In this document: piece by piece, positions 40,068 through 51,108 of the stretch
How positions within the stretch are numbered: position 1 is the first letter of the stretch
How the letters are laid out: the number at the start of each line of letters is the position of its first letter
Assembly: GCA_963965975.1 (NCBI GenBank)
Contig: OZ014411.1
Coordinates: 7,239,001-7,303,000 of the forward strand
Origin: Xestospongia bergquistia
Taxonomy: Eukaryota; Porifera; Demospongiae; Haplosclerida; Petrosiidae
Length of the DNA stretch: 64,000 bases
Direction of reading: 5' to 3'
The notes under the pieces: generated by a model
Databases searched by the model: none
Told to the model about the DNA's origin: nothing
What the model saw: only the letters and a program-made list of their open reading frames with translations
Translations under genes and position numbers: made by a program

Positions 40068-40567
40068 TACCGTATAGCTTTCGGAGGGGGGGGGGGGGGT
40101 TAAATGTTCGTGAACAAACCACGAAAGTAAATTAGGTGCAATGTGCCACACCCATTAATGCGTACACGTGGTTGCACGCATGTTATCACGTTGTTGATCA
40201 GCGAGTCTTAGATTCAGTAAGGCCTTATTTCGATACTTCAAGAGGGAAAAGAACAACCTACCCGATCCTCATGGCCCTTTAGCACAATCTGTACCATCAA
40301 CTTCGATTGCAGCTGCCAACTCGGAAGTTCGCTCTGTTATAGAGTCACAGAACATCAAAAAGAGAGGCCAATGTGCAAAGTACACTCCTGAACAGAAGCC
40401 TATGATCGGAAAGAGAGCTACTGTACACGTGGTGTACGCCATTTGTACACCACGTGTATAAGGGGTGTGGTTTAGACTAGATCGCTCGACCACGAAATTT
40501 TTACCACGAACAAACCAATTTTCATCCACGAAAAATTTGCCCCACGAAAAAAAACCGCTATACGGTA
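40068..40567. mobile_element. 500-bp DNA transposon remnant with short terminal inverted repeats
   Basis: Ends are TACCGTATAGC and its reverse complement GCTATACGGTA, each flanked by TA. Inside, the forward strand has a truncated frame (about 40210-40460) reading KALFRYFKREKNNLPDPHGP, then VPSTSIAAANSEVRSVIE and KKRGQCAKYTPEQKPMIGKR. The latter resembles the DNA-binding N-terminus of proteins encoded by repetitive elements in sponge genomes (recollection, not a search). A CCACGAA-type motif recurs near both ends and a G13-G14 run lies at 40085-40099. The frame ends at a stop near the palindrome ACACGTGGTGTACGCC. Confidence 0.7.
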
Positions 40568-40569
40568 TA

Positions 40570-41139
40570 TGATACTTAACCCCATAATAATTAACTTCTT
40601 ACATAGTCACATATAGTCAAATGAGATGAATGTTCTTTACAAAACATACTAAAAAGAAAATTCTAGCAAAGTGACATGTCATGACATTAAGGACTTGTTG
40701 TTAATGCTTTTCTATTAAATTACATACAAGAATAAGTATAAATTACTTAAATCATATAGTACATAACAAGAGAGTTTTTTGCTGAATTATTGACATATTG
40801 TCAAGGTTATAAAACTGTTCTCTTCTTTATCCAGTCATGGTTGTAGAATACGGTATTAAATTATATATATATATATATATAATTATATAGTTATATATAC
40901 ATGCAGTTTAGTACAATGTACTTGTATTATTACTCTAGGTACTATCACCTTTGTGGTATTTCATTATGTGACTATTAGAATAGAGTTCCGTAAGAGTGTT
41001 TTCTCAATTTTTTTAATTGGAATGTGTAGCCTCTTATGACTGTTTACAAAAACAACAGCTATGTGGTCATTGATTTTCATTTTTAGTTTTAACTCAATGC
41101 AATATATGTTTTCTAGTGCTGGAGTAGTCATCATAAGTC
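40570..41139. other. Spacer upstream of the GABA-B-like gene
   Basis: Non-coding, with a (TA)n run at about 40862-40882. It must contain the promoter of the receptor at 41140; nothing specific is recognised. Confidence 0.4.
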
Positions 41140-44073
41140 ATGATGTCAAACTTTGTACAGGTTTTTGTGATCCTGCATTTTATTACTATTGCTAGCAGCT
41201 ATCATTCCAACCAAACTTTGACAAAGTTGAAATTTCTCCATCTTTTTTCACCAGATATTGTATTAGAGGAGCCTAATGATGTCATGGAGAAAGCAGTACA
41301 ATGGTTGAATGAACAGTGCTCTTCTAAATTTGACATGATATTTACGTTTGAGTCATATATGGTACTTTTATAACATATAATGATTTTTATTACAGTGTAT
41401 CAGGTTCAATCTGCTTTAAATATGACAACACTTGTGGCTAATCAAACAGATTTAGTGGCGATATTAGATGGCACTTGTTCAGTCACATCTAGAAAGATAT
41501 TTGATATTACAAAGCTGCTGAGTTCAGTCCATGTAAGTTTATTCGTTGTATGTTATTATAATTAATATTTGTTGCTTGTATAAAATTCATTATCATTTTT
41601 TCAACAGATAGCATATACTCCATTTGCTAAACATGTTGACAATTCAACTGAAAAGGTCATTTTTAATGAATATCCTTCTACTGACTCATATGGCATTAAT
41701 ATGTGTGCCTTACTTTGGGAATTTAAGTGGTACAATATCATACTAATTACAGAACACAAACTATTGGAGGTACAATATAATAGACACACTTTAACATGTC
41801 TCTACATTATGGCAACACAGTTTTCTCAAAGCATAAAGTATGATATACAATTCAACTGTGAAGTCAATATCACAAGTATTCATGTCTATAATGAGAGTGT
41901 TTTAAATGGCAATATTTTTGTGAGTAAACACAATCAGTTTTCTTTCAAGTTCTTATCATTCTTTGTTCATTTTCTTGATATTAGAATGAAAACATTGTAG
42001 TGTATTTAATGTTTATGTCACCTGCAAACCTGAAAGATATTCTTTGTGAGGTTAGAATTTATCCCAAATAAATACATTACGTTACTTAGTTTTTATCTAT
42101 ATAAAAGGCCCACATTAAAGGACTTGGATATCCTAACACTATGTTTATTTTACCATATTGGTATAATCCTGATATCATCAATAATGTCAGCAATCATTTG
42201 TGTAGTAATGAACAGTTTCAGTCTGTGCTTGAAAAGACATTAGCTGTCAGGCTTGAACCTTCAGTTTTTCTAAATACTAATGAAGTATGAAATTACTGTG
42301 TGTAATTCATAGACTAATATGATGTCATGTATATTTCTGCAGAAAGTTTTTACTTTTAATGTATCAGACTTCTTGCCAAAGCCACCCCAAACATGTTTCA
42401 CTAAGTTTGCATTAGAAGCAATAAAAGTTCTTTCTTATGCTGTTAGTCTCATTGATAAAGACATAAGTAGAAAAAACAAAACGTTAAGTGGACCATTGCT
42501 TGGACAGTACATCATCAATAACTTGACAAATGAACTGTTTGGTTTGACAGCTACTAAGACAAGTGATCAGGTGTGTGTGTACAAGTATAATGTGTTTGTC
42601 ATGTTAGTTACATGTTTTATTGACATTTTGTCATGGTACAAGTAACTATAGTGTTTCTCTTCATTCAGGGGCAGGTTCTGTATACGTTGCCTTCATCAAT
42701 GGAAGCAATCTTGTTTACACTAACAACAATGACAAAGCAAGCATTTTAGCTGGTAACATTCTAACTTTGTATAAAATAATTATTATAAGACATGTTTCAT
42801 TTAGGGATAATAAAATTTGTTCCAGTACATTTAGCAATTATAGCAACAGCTTATATATTTGCTTTTCTGGGCATTATTTTTACTACAATTTGTTTGATTT
42901 TCAACATAATTTTCAGGAACAAGAAGTGAGAATATACATGTACAACAAAATGTTTTATAACAATTCTTTTCTTGCTAGGATTTTAAAACTTTCAAGTCCA
43001 AAACTAAATTATTTAATTATTGTTGGTTCATACTGGCTCTATATAAATGTCTACTTCATAGTGTTTCCTGGTAGGGAGAACAACCCACTGGCTTATGAAG
43101 TCCTCTGTAATGTCAGTAAAAACATATTGTAAATAATATAGACTTTGTTTTTTATTGTTAGATTGATTACCCTGTTGTTATTAGTGTTTCTCTTTGCGAT
43201 GGAACTGTTCAGGGAAAGATGTTTCGAATATTTTATATATTTCGTAATCCCTCTCCCACTAAAAAGGTAGGACTGATTGAAGGTCTTAAGGAACTAATTA
43301 TCAATTGATTATAACAGAGAATTACTGACTGGCACATTGCAGGCTATGTTGCAATATTAGTTACTATTGACGTAATTATTCTTGTAATTACAATGGGTCA
43401 TCCTTTACTAAGACCACAAGCATTTCCATATCCCAGTGCTGAGCATCCTGTGGAAACTAATGTAAGTTATTCAGTTAGTCATCACTCACTTTTGTATTCC
43501 TTTATGTGTCTCTATAGTTATTAGGTGTTAACACTACTTACATGCTTTATGGATGTACAAGTATCAACATTAAGTACAGTGTTATCAGGTTCTCAGCTAT
43601 TTATATCTACCGGAGTATACTTGATATCATTACAGCCATTCTTGCTATTTCGAGTTGTTGTCATATTAACAACAAGGCTGTTAATGATACTAAGTCTATT
43701 ATTGCTATTGTATATATTAATGTCATAATAACAGTGTCTCAGTTTATTCTCTTCTTGACTGTTGCTCAGTATCATAATCCAAAAGAGATTATTAGCTGCC
43801 TAAGTCTAATTGGTTTTCCTACTGGTGTTCTTGTTTTTACATTTGTTCCTAAAGTATGTTTTGTAATATTTACTACTACATTATAATGTACATTAATGTA
43901 ATCAATAAATTCCATGAGGAATTTGAAGTTTATATGTATATATAATTGTTTAGATGATTGCTGTTTATAAAGATCCAGAAGCTAAGCTTGTTTTTAGCAT
44001 GCCAATGACGTCATTAGGGAGACTTTCACAAAAGACAAAGAGTACCAATGAAGAGAAAAGGACTGAAATATAA
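41140..44073 (+). CDS. Class C GPCR, GABA-B-receptor-like, 13 exons
   Basis: Seven-helix receptor with a Venus-flytrap ectodomain. Exons: 41140-41361 (signal peptide VQVFVILHFITIASS), 41404-41532, 41608-41919, 41985-42050, 42108-42284, 42343-~42572, ~42643-42752, 42805-42925, 42979-43111, 43162-43266, 43318-43461, 43518-43853, 43954-44073. The sixth intron boundary is ambiguous; the others keep phase. The ectodomain includes LVAILDGTCSVTSRKIFDIT and the GABA-B-like KGLGYPNTMFILPYWYNPD. Transmembrane parts: FVPVHLAIIATAYIFAFLGI (TM1), KLSSPKLNYLIIVGSYWLYI (TM3 region), KMFRIFYIFRN, a TM4 starting WHIAGYVAILVTIDVIILV, and FTFVPKMIAVYKDPEAKL at the end of TM7. The C-terminal tail is short and has no coiled coil, unlike vertebrate GABA-B subunits. 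The N-lobe appears short, so an exon may be missed. Ligand cannot be inferred. Confidence 0.82.
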
Positions 44074-45601
44074 ACAAACTATTTGAATTTGTTAAACTTG
44101 CATTCATCATGTGTATTTTGTACAGAGTATGATCAACTATTTCGTATTGATTTAATTAGTTTGTATTTTTTAAAATTGTTTCTATGGGCATATACTTATC
44201 ACTGTTTAATTGAAACATCATTATGAAATGTATTGTGTGAGTTAAAGCAATATTCACCTAATGTACAGGTTTATGTAATACACTGCTCTTGTTATATGTA
44301 TATGAACGTCAAATGAAATAGTGGCCATTCCCATTTGGTTCTGATATTGCACTTTTGATTTGTATCGTTTATTACTTAATATTTCAAACTTATTCATGAG
44401 TAACCTTTTACCTACTCTACTTGGGAATCTTAAGAGTTAAAGCTGTGTTTTTTGTAGTTGTAGTTACTCTAAGGTTGTTTGTACCATGTAAACTTCACTG
44501 ATAATCCTATTACTCAACTTGAGCAGATTTTAGAAAGACAATATATATATGTGCATATGTGTTTGTGTGTGTGTGTGTGTGTGTATGTTTGTATGTATAT
44601 ATGTCACATATATTCATATATTATATATGCAAATATGTATGTTATAAATATTCATATATGTATGTATGTATATATAGATGACAAGGTAGCCAACGTTTTT
44701 TCATGCTTCAAATGAACAGAGAAACTCATGTACATATAATGGATAGAAAGTTTTGTTTGCAATCTTGAACTTGTATATGTATATACATGCATAATATTGA
44801 TTGTGTAGAAATTTTTTAAGAATTAGATATGTTGAAGGTACTATTTAGATTTCTTTAGAATTAGGTATATTATGTTAAGAATGTTTATAAAATATTCCTA
44901 TCAAAAGTATCCTAAATATAATTATTATTATTATTGATGTAAAATTATATTCACTAATATTAATATTAATTAATATTAATGCTTAAATTTAATTAATATT
45001 AATATTAATATTAATTATTAATTTAACACAAGCATAAACGGAATTATCTCTCTATTACCAGTAACCTATTTTAATGACTAACTACGATCAAATCCCACTT
45101 TTTAGTGGGAATTCCCATACTAATTCTTGTAGTGAATTCATCCTAAATGCATATAAAGATTTTACATAATTGCAATGGAATATCTTTTATTAAAATCACA
45201 AAAAGTAATTGTCGCATTCGTAAGTATGACTGAACCTCATACACACACTCACAGACCCACACACAAAGTACACACACCTATGCTTACATCTATACACACA
45301 TATTTATATAACTAATCTGAGATTTTGCTACACCATTTAGATTAGTTGCCTCAAGCAAAGGTGCTCAGAAATTAAATAACTTAATGAATAAGTAATTGTT
45401 AATGATGATTTGAACAATTCATTACTATTGCTTTTTAATTATTTAAAGAAATTACATTTTAAAATTTTATTTAATAACAATTAAGTAATAAAGTCTGTGT
45501 GTTCTTGTTTATCTCTATCTCTATACTCAAGACTTTCAGTAAGTATTTATAATAATTCATTGACCTCTGATTTCTCTGAAAAGGAAGATGTTTCCATCTA
45601 T
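44074..45601. other. Convergent intergenic region with microsatellites
   Basis: Lies between the 3' ends of the GABA-B-like gene (+) and receptor paralogue 4 (-). It contains a GT/TGTA-rich stretch (44540-44680), an AATATT palindromic tract (44955-45020) and a CA-rich stretch (45240-45300). No genes. Confidence 0.6.
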
Positions 45602-48098
45602 TCAATTAAAATTAAGTGATGGAAGAGGTTGATTAATGGTCTGTAGATATTGTTGATTAGGCATGTTGTTAGGGTTTGGACAGTTAAGTGTGTTGCTATG
45701 AACTGAGTTAGATCTCGATGACATGCTGTTTGATTCAGGATCCCAGGACATTCTTCTTGATGATGGTTCTAGAAGAGATTGTTCAGCTATTTCAGTAGTT
45801 GGATCTGGATTGAAAGCACTTTGGTTGACAAAGATTATTGGTATAGATTGGAAATTTTCATTTGCGGCTATAATAGGTGATGCTTGTGATGTTATTTGTT
45901 GTTGTTCTGTTAATGAAATATTGATATTTGGCTGATTTTGATTTGGCTGTGTATTGTCTATTGGAGTAGGTTCAGCATTCTCATGCACAGGTTGAACATT
46001 ACTTCCTAAACCAGGGATAATATCTGGTTCAGGATCATAACGTCTATTAAAATTCATCAATTCATAGTCATCATTATTGGCTCGATTCTTTCCTCTTCTA
46101 ACTCCACATCTATAGCTCAATATAGAGGCAGCAGAACATATTATGATACAAATGATACATATTATCATGAGTCCAATATTAAAGCCCATATTAATAGCTG
46201 TAATGTTACTTGTATTAGACATTTCAGTACAAGAGGTTGACTTAATTACATAGCTAGTAACAGAGGTAGTTATAGCAGTACTACTACATTCACAATATGT
46301 GGTTTTAGAAGTAGTATAGGGCAACATACTTGAAAATGTCACTGTAGTAACAGGTACATTAGTGAATGTAGACAATTTTGAGTATACTGATGCTTGAGCC
46401 AACACAGTAGAGTAATCACAATATAAAGGTGATCCCACAATACTAGTAGTAACAGTAGTTGTTGTAATAGTTTCAGTACATGTGTCTTTTACTGTAAGTG
46501 TACTATACACTGGAGTAGTATCACTTGTAACATTATACAGTGGTGTGGGAGTCATTTCATTTGGAGTAGTAGTTATGGTAATTACTGTAGTTGACTGAGT
46601 CATGGACAAACAATTTGTTTGATAGATTGACAACAAAGATGAGCTGTTTACATGTTGTGTTGAGTTCCTTGATACTGTAAACAAGTCCAGCAACATTCCA
46701 GCTGGATAACCATAGCCACCATAATGTGAAAATCCATATACACTGACAAAGATCTTGCCATTAGGATGACTATGACTAATAGTATAGTTGCCATTTGCTG
46801 TAGTAGTGTAACCATATCCTGAGATTGTTCCATTAATATTATAAATTATTGTCCAATCATATAAAGTTAATACATCATTAATAAGAACAGTACCATTAAA
46901 ATAAGAGTCTGCAGGTACAACTATACCAAAGAAATTTGTAGGCATTTCAGGTAATGTAGTGAAAGTCACACTGTGAATGTATTGTTTTATTGAAGGAACA
47001 GTCATTATCAATGGGTCACCATAACCATCCCATATATATGAATTATACTCACGACCAAATGCAAATTCAGCTACATAACAAGGCTGACTACACAGGATGT
47101 GACAGTAGTGTAATGAACCAACATAGTATGAAATAAAATTTCCAGCAAAGGCCAAATTAGAGTGTAGAGATTGATCTGAACATCTTATGACAACATTAGT
47201 GCCATTTTCTGAAGACATTACTTTAACCATTTGCCCATTATTACGACTTTGTAATGGTATAACTAAGAATTGTCTACCCCAATTTATAGTAGGTGGTGAT
47301 TGAGTAGCGATAGGATCACAATCGAAATAAGACACAGGTACAGTTGTACAATCATGTCCTCCAATAACTGTTAATGGATAATTTGATATGACTTTAGTTC
47401 CAGTGAGATCTACAAATTCTGCTGCTATTAACAATGTTTGTAGTGCATGTATTGTAACAGTGTGACTTGTGCCTGCTGTAATTGTAACTACAGCACTGTT
47501 ACTTTGTTGAGGATCTTGTGGTAATTGTGTTCTTTGAGTGGGTGTAATAGTTACTGTTGTGTTATCTCTACAACCTACTATAAGAATCTGACTATATCGA
47601 TTTTTTTGACTAGACTCATGTGATATACCATAATAGATATACTCCTCTGTAGGTTGATCATGACATGGTAGAGCTAAATATGTTGATCGAGGTGTAGATG
47701 TATATCCTATCATAACAACAGATATGGGTTGACTGGGAGGTGATGTAACATGAAGCCCCAGATGACGATAAGTATAACTAGATTCTCTTACTTGAAAACT
47801 TGATGGTATTGAGACAAATGTAGCAGCATTAGCAGTAGTTGTTCCAATATAACTGTATCCAGTTGAAGAGGAGATATTGAATTGAACTGGGAATGAAATT
47901 CCAGTTAGAACAATCATTTCAATTTGATTGGCTGATGAACGTTGTCTTAAAAATCCTATGTAGAAATTGCTTCCAGTGTTACTCAGTCCATCTATTTATA
48001 TAAAGTCATATTATAATTATTATAGAGAAAATTAACATATACATTTTACCTGAAAGGGTTATCAACAAGATTATGATCATAGCAACTGAGATAGCCAT
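45602..48098 (-). CDS. IgGFc-binding-domain type I receptor, paralogue 4
   Basis: Predicted 812-residue surface protein. Exons 48098-48050 (signal peptide MAISVAMIIILLITLS) and 47991-45602, phase 1, frame exact. The ectodomain is nearly identical to the other three. The stalk is short (ends KSTSCTEMSNTSNITAINMG), with membrane helix IICIICIIICSAASIL near residue 621 and basic VRRGKNRAN. The ~165-residue tail shares AEPTPIDNTQPNQ and a DPTTE..EQSLLE element with paralogue 3 (EPTPIDNTLPRQ, DPTTEQSLLE). It lacks that paralogue's NPxY and Tyr-x-Asn sites and ends in a Ser/Asn-rich segment. So tails 3 and 4 are related and tail 2 is distinct. Confidence 0.88.
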
Positions 48099-48109
48099 CT
48101 TAAGAGTCA

Positions 48110-48480
48110 ACTAAAATTCAATTTAAGCATCACTGGCTATTCCCAATAAAAGGGGGGAAGTTAATACATAAGCATATTCATGGCTGGTCATACCTACATA
48201 CCTTGTGATCGATTCTACATACATTGTGCATTCGATATTCCAACTATTACAAGGTTACTATATTTCCCATTCATGGTGGTCACTACAAAACAAACTGGTT
48301 GATTTAAACTTGAATTGTTGTATGTAAACTTGCAAGTCATATTACTTTATTAATTAAAGCTGGTATCTTGTTTTCTTCGATATAATTACATGAATTTTAC
48401 CTGTGTAACGAGTGATTCAGTTATAAAGTACAATTTCAATGTCTTAAAATTTGCATGGTCATGACTATTCAAGTATAATC
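48110..48480 (-). repeat. Receptor upstream block of paralogue 4
   Basis: Copy of the shared block, most like 33740-34010, including ACCTGTGTAACGAGTGATTCAG-type sequence. Presumably promoter-bearing. Confidence 0.65.
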
Positions 48481-48860
48481 AATTCTACATACATTGTGCT
48501 TTCCACATTCCAGCTATTAGAGCTATTAATTGTTATAGAGAAAATAGTATATAAATTTTAGCATAGCAGTACTATATACTTAAGTATAATTGATCTTATA
48601 TACATTATACACTCGACATTCCAACTGTTATAGAGCCTCAACACTTTTCATTCACTGCATATCTGTTTTAACCCTTTGATTGTTTATGTAAATTGCCAAT
48701 TCACATTACATTAGTAATCAAAGCAGTATCATGTTTACTTTCAGTTTGGGATAGTGGGTAAACATGTCAGAGCATCCTAGAGCATCCTAATGTAAGAATG
48801 GTAGTATGGACATTTGTGCATAATAACCTCATTTTCAAGGGCATATTTGAGTCCAGCAGA
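48480..48860 (-). pseudogene. Second upstream block with truncated receptor 5' end
   Basis: AAAATAGTATATAAATTTTAGC at about 48540 joins the intron end directly to the upstream block, deleting the signal-peptide exon. The rest parallels 34207-34450 and 14227-14560 (GGGATAGTGGGTAAACATGTCA). Confidence 0.6.
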
Positions 48861-48869
48861 AATGCTGAT

Positions 48870-48873
<4 letters not shown>

Positions 48874-48913
<40 letters not shown>
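48874..48913. repeat. (CA)n microsatellite
   Basis: About 40 bp of pure CA, producing spurious frames of His/Thr or Cys/Val on the two strands. Confidence 0.95.
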
Positions 48914-48918
<5 letters not shown>

Positions 48919-49248
48919 AACTATGTACAAATGTTCCCCAAGCAGTTATGAGACCTACAAACACAGTTGTACTCCTAGATACTTTGTTGTTGATATCACA
49001 TTCACTTAAATATGGAGAAAGAAAGGTGACCTTACACTTTGTTTTGGGAATGCTGACACCTCATAACACAGGAAAAATATTCTATTCCCTCCATCTAAAC
49101 CCCCCTTAGTTACATGGTTTCCCCACATAGTGCTTGGCCACCTGATCATATCCCACTCTTTCCCTACTATAGAAATGGCTTGAAGATCGGGCTTGTAGCA
49201 TATCGGGCATATTATAATTGTTATAGAGAAAATAATATATACATTTTA

Positions 49249-49297
49249 TCTGAAAGGTTATTAATAAGATTATGATTATAGCAACTGAGATAGCCAT
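49249..49297 (-). pseudogene. Dead signal-peptide exon of the receptor family
   Basis: ATGGCTATCTCAGTTGCTAT is intact, but the exon is one base short (ACCTTTCAG for ACCCTTTCAG) and the donor is ATAAAA where the others have GTAAAA, so it cannot splice in the family manner. Two partial upstream blocks follow (49300-49450, 49430-49700), and a decayed exon 2 start is at 49790-49865. Confidence 0.75.
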
Positions 49298-50209
49298 CCT
49301 AGAATCAACTAAAATTCAATTTTAGCATAGCTGGCTATTCCCAATAAAAGGGAAATTTAATATATAAGCATATTCATAGCTGGTCATGACTATTTACTCA
49401 AGTATGATCGATTTTACAATTCAATTTTAGTATAGCTGGCTATTCCCAATAAATGGGAAATTTTATACGGTAGCATATTTATAACTAGTCATGACTACTC
49501 AAGTGTGATCGATTCTACATACATTGTGTATTACATATTCCAACAAGGTTACTATGGTGACCACCACAAAACAAATTGGTTGATTTAACCTTTAATTTTT
49601 TTATGTAAACTTGCAATTTGTATTACTTTATAAATTAAAACTGTTATCATGTTTTCTTCCATATAATACAAGAATTTTACCTGTGTAACAATTAGAGTGT
49701 TTCAGTTATAAAATTCTGTTTTCATGTCTTTAAATTTGCTAATTGTTACACAGGAAGAAATCTATATGCTGAATTTAATTCCATTTATGTCAATGATCAT
49801 TTTAATTTGATTAGTTTATGATCATTATCTTACACTGTTACTCAGTCCATCTCTTTATATAAGTCATATTATAATACTCTATAATAGTACATTTAAAATT
49901 TAATTTTTTGTGAATTATGATTATAAGTTGAAGAGAGCAACTATAAAAATTAACATACAATTAAAGTAACACATCGACTACAGGGACAGCATATATCAGG
50001 ACTTGTACTAATATTATTATGTATTTGTTATGTATATGGTGTGCTTTGCATTTATGGCAAAATTTAATACTTCAATAGCCTTGTGTTTGTTATATAAATT
50101 ACATGGAAGCTTGGGAACCAGACATTCCTTACGTGAAACATCTAGTTCTTAAACTATTATTGTTATAATAATAGATGTAGACAAATATGCAGGTATACAT
50201 CAATAATTT

Positions 50210-50790
50210 TATAGTGGAGCCATGCATGGTACTCTTACAATATGCAATGATTTCTTTTTATTACATTGTATCAGGTTCAATCAACCTTGAATGTGACAGC
50301 ATTTGTGGCTAATAAAATGGATATAGTGGCTATGTTAGATGTAGTGGCTTGCTCAGTCATATCTAGAAAGATATTTGGTATTACAGAACATCTAAGTACA
50401 GTTTATGTAATTTTATTCATTGTATGTTGTTATTATAATTAACATTTGTTGCTTGTTTGAAATACATAAGATATGCATCTGATTGTCACCAATTTATTTC
50501 TACCACAGTCTACTGGATATCATTTGTTATATTTTTGCTCTTTTATAATGAATACAAGGTTATCAATTATGCTAAATCAATATATTAATTTTATTATGAT
50601 GTTTCTGGTTAGTCTGCATGATTCTAATTGTTGCTCAGAATAATCAAATGCGATCATCAGTTGTTAGGATTTAGATGATTATTTTTACAGAGCCAAAATC
50701 ATAACATGGCATTATTATCCTCAGGGAACGAAAGACAAAGAATACCAGTGAACACAAAAGCACAAAAATAAGAACAAACTAGTTAAACTT
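50210..50790 (+). pseudogene. Decayed copy of the GABA-B-like gene (exon 2 and last exon)
   Basis: 50225-50420 matches exon 2 of the intact gene with its acceptor TTGTATCAG; the reading SALNMTTLVANQTDLVAILD there becomes STLNVTAFVANKMDIVAMLD here. After degraded sequence, 50725-50790 matches the last exon (ACAAAGAATACCAGTGAACA) and 3' UTR (AACAAACTAGTTAAACTTG). All transmembrane exons are missing. Confidence 0.85.
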
Positions 50791-51108
50791 GTGGTTATAA
50801 TGTATCACTTCCTTATATGGGAGAGCTGGCTGGCAAAGTGATTATGTTAGACTGTATATATATGATGTTTTTCATTGTATATGGATTTTAACACTTAGTC
50901 TGTAATTATACAGACCTATGATAGGATAGAGAATGCAATATCAACTTCATTTAAATTCAGTCTAATTCCTCAAACAATGTAATCTACCTGTAATACTTGA
51001 TAACTCTTACTATGAATAATTTTAATTATGCATTATTCATTAATTTATTAACATTTGAATTATATTCATAAGTGACCTTTACGTGTCATCATCTTTGCCC
51101 TTATAGCG
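50791..51108. other. Spacer upstream of the GH76-like gene
   Basis: Non-coding and AT-rich; presumably promoter and 5' UTR. Confidence 0.4.

Noticed and set aside
43525..43728. A second frame over the last transmembrane exons of the GABA-B-like gene
   Set aside because: Overlaps the exon whose frame is continuous with the TM7 signature FTFVPKMIAVYKDPEA; hydrophobic in both frames because of T-rich codons.
44955..45020. AATATT palindromic tract as a possible functional hairpin
   Set aside because: Simple AT-rich alternating sequence, expected by chance expansion in this composition.
48767..49109. Frames over the CA microsatellite at 48.9 kb on both strands
   Set aside because: His-Thr and Cys-Val runs are simple-repeat translations without flanking protein similarity.
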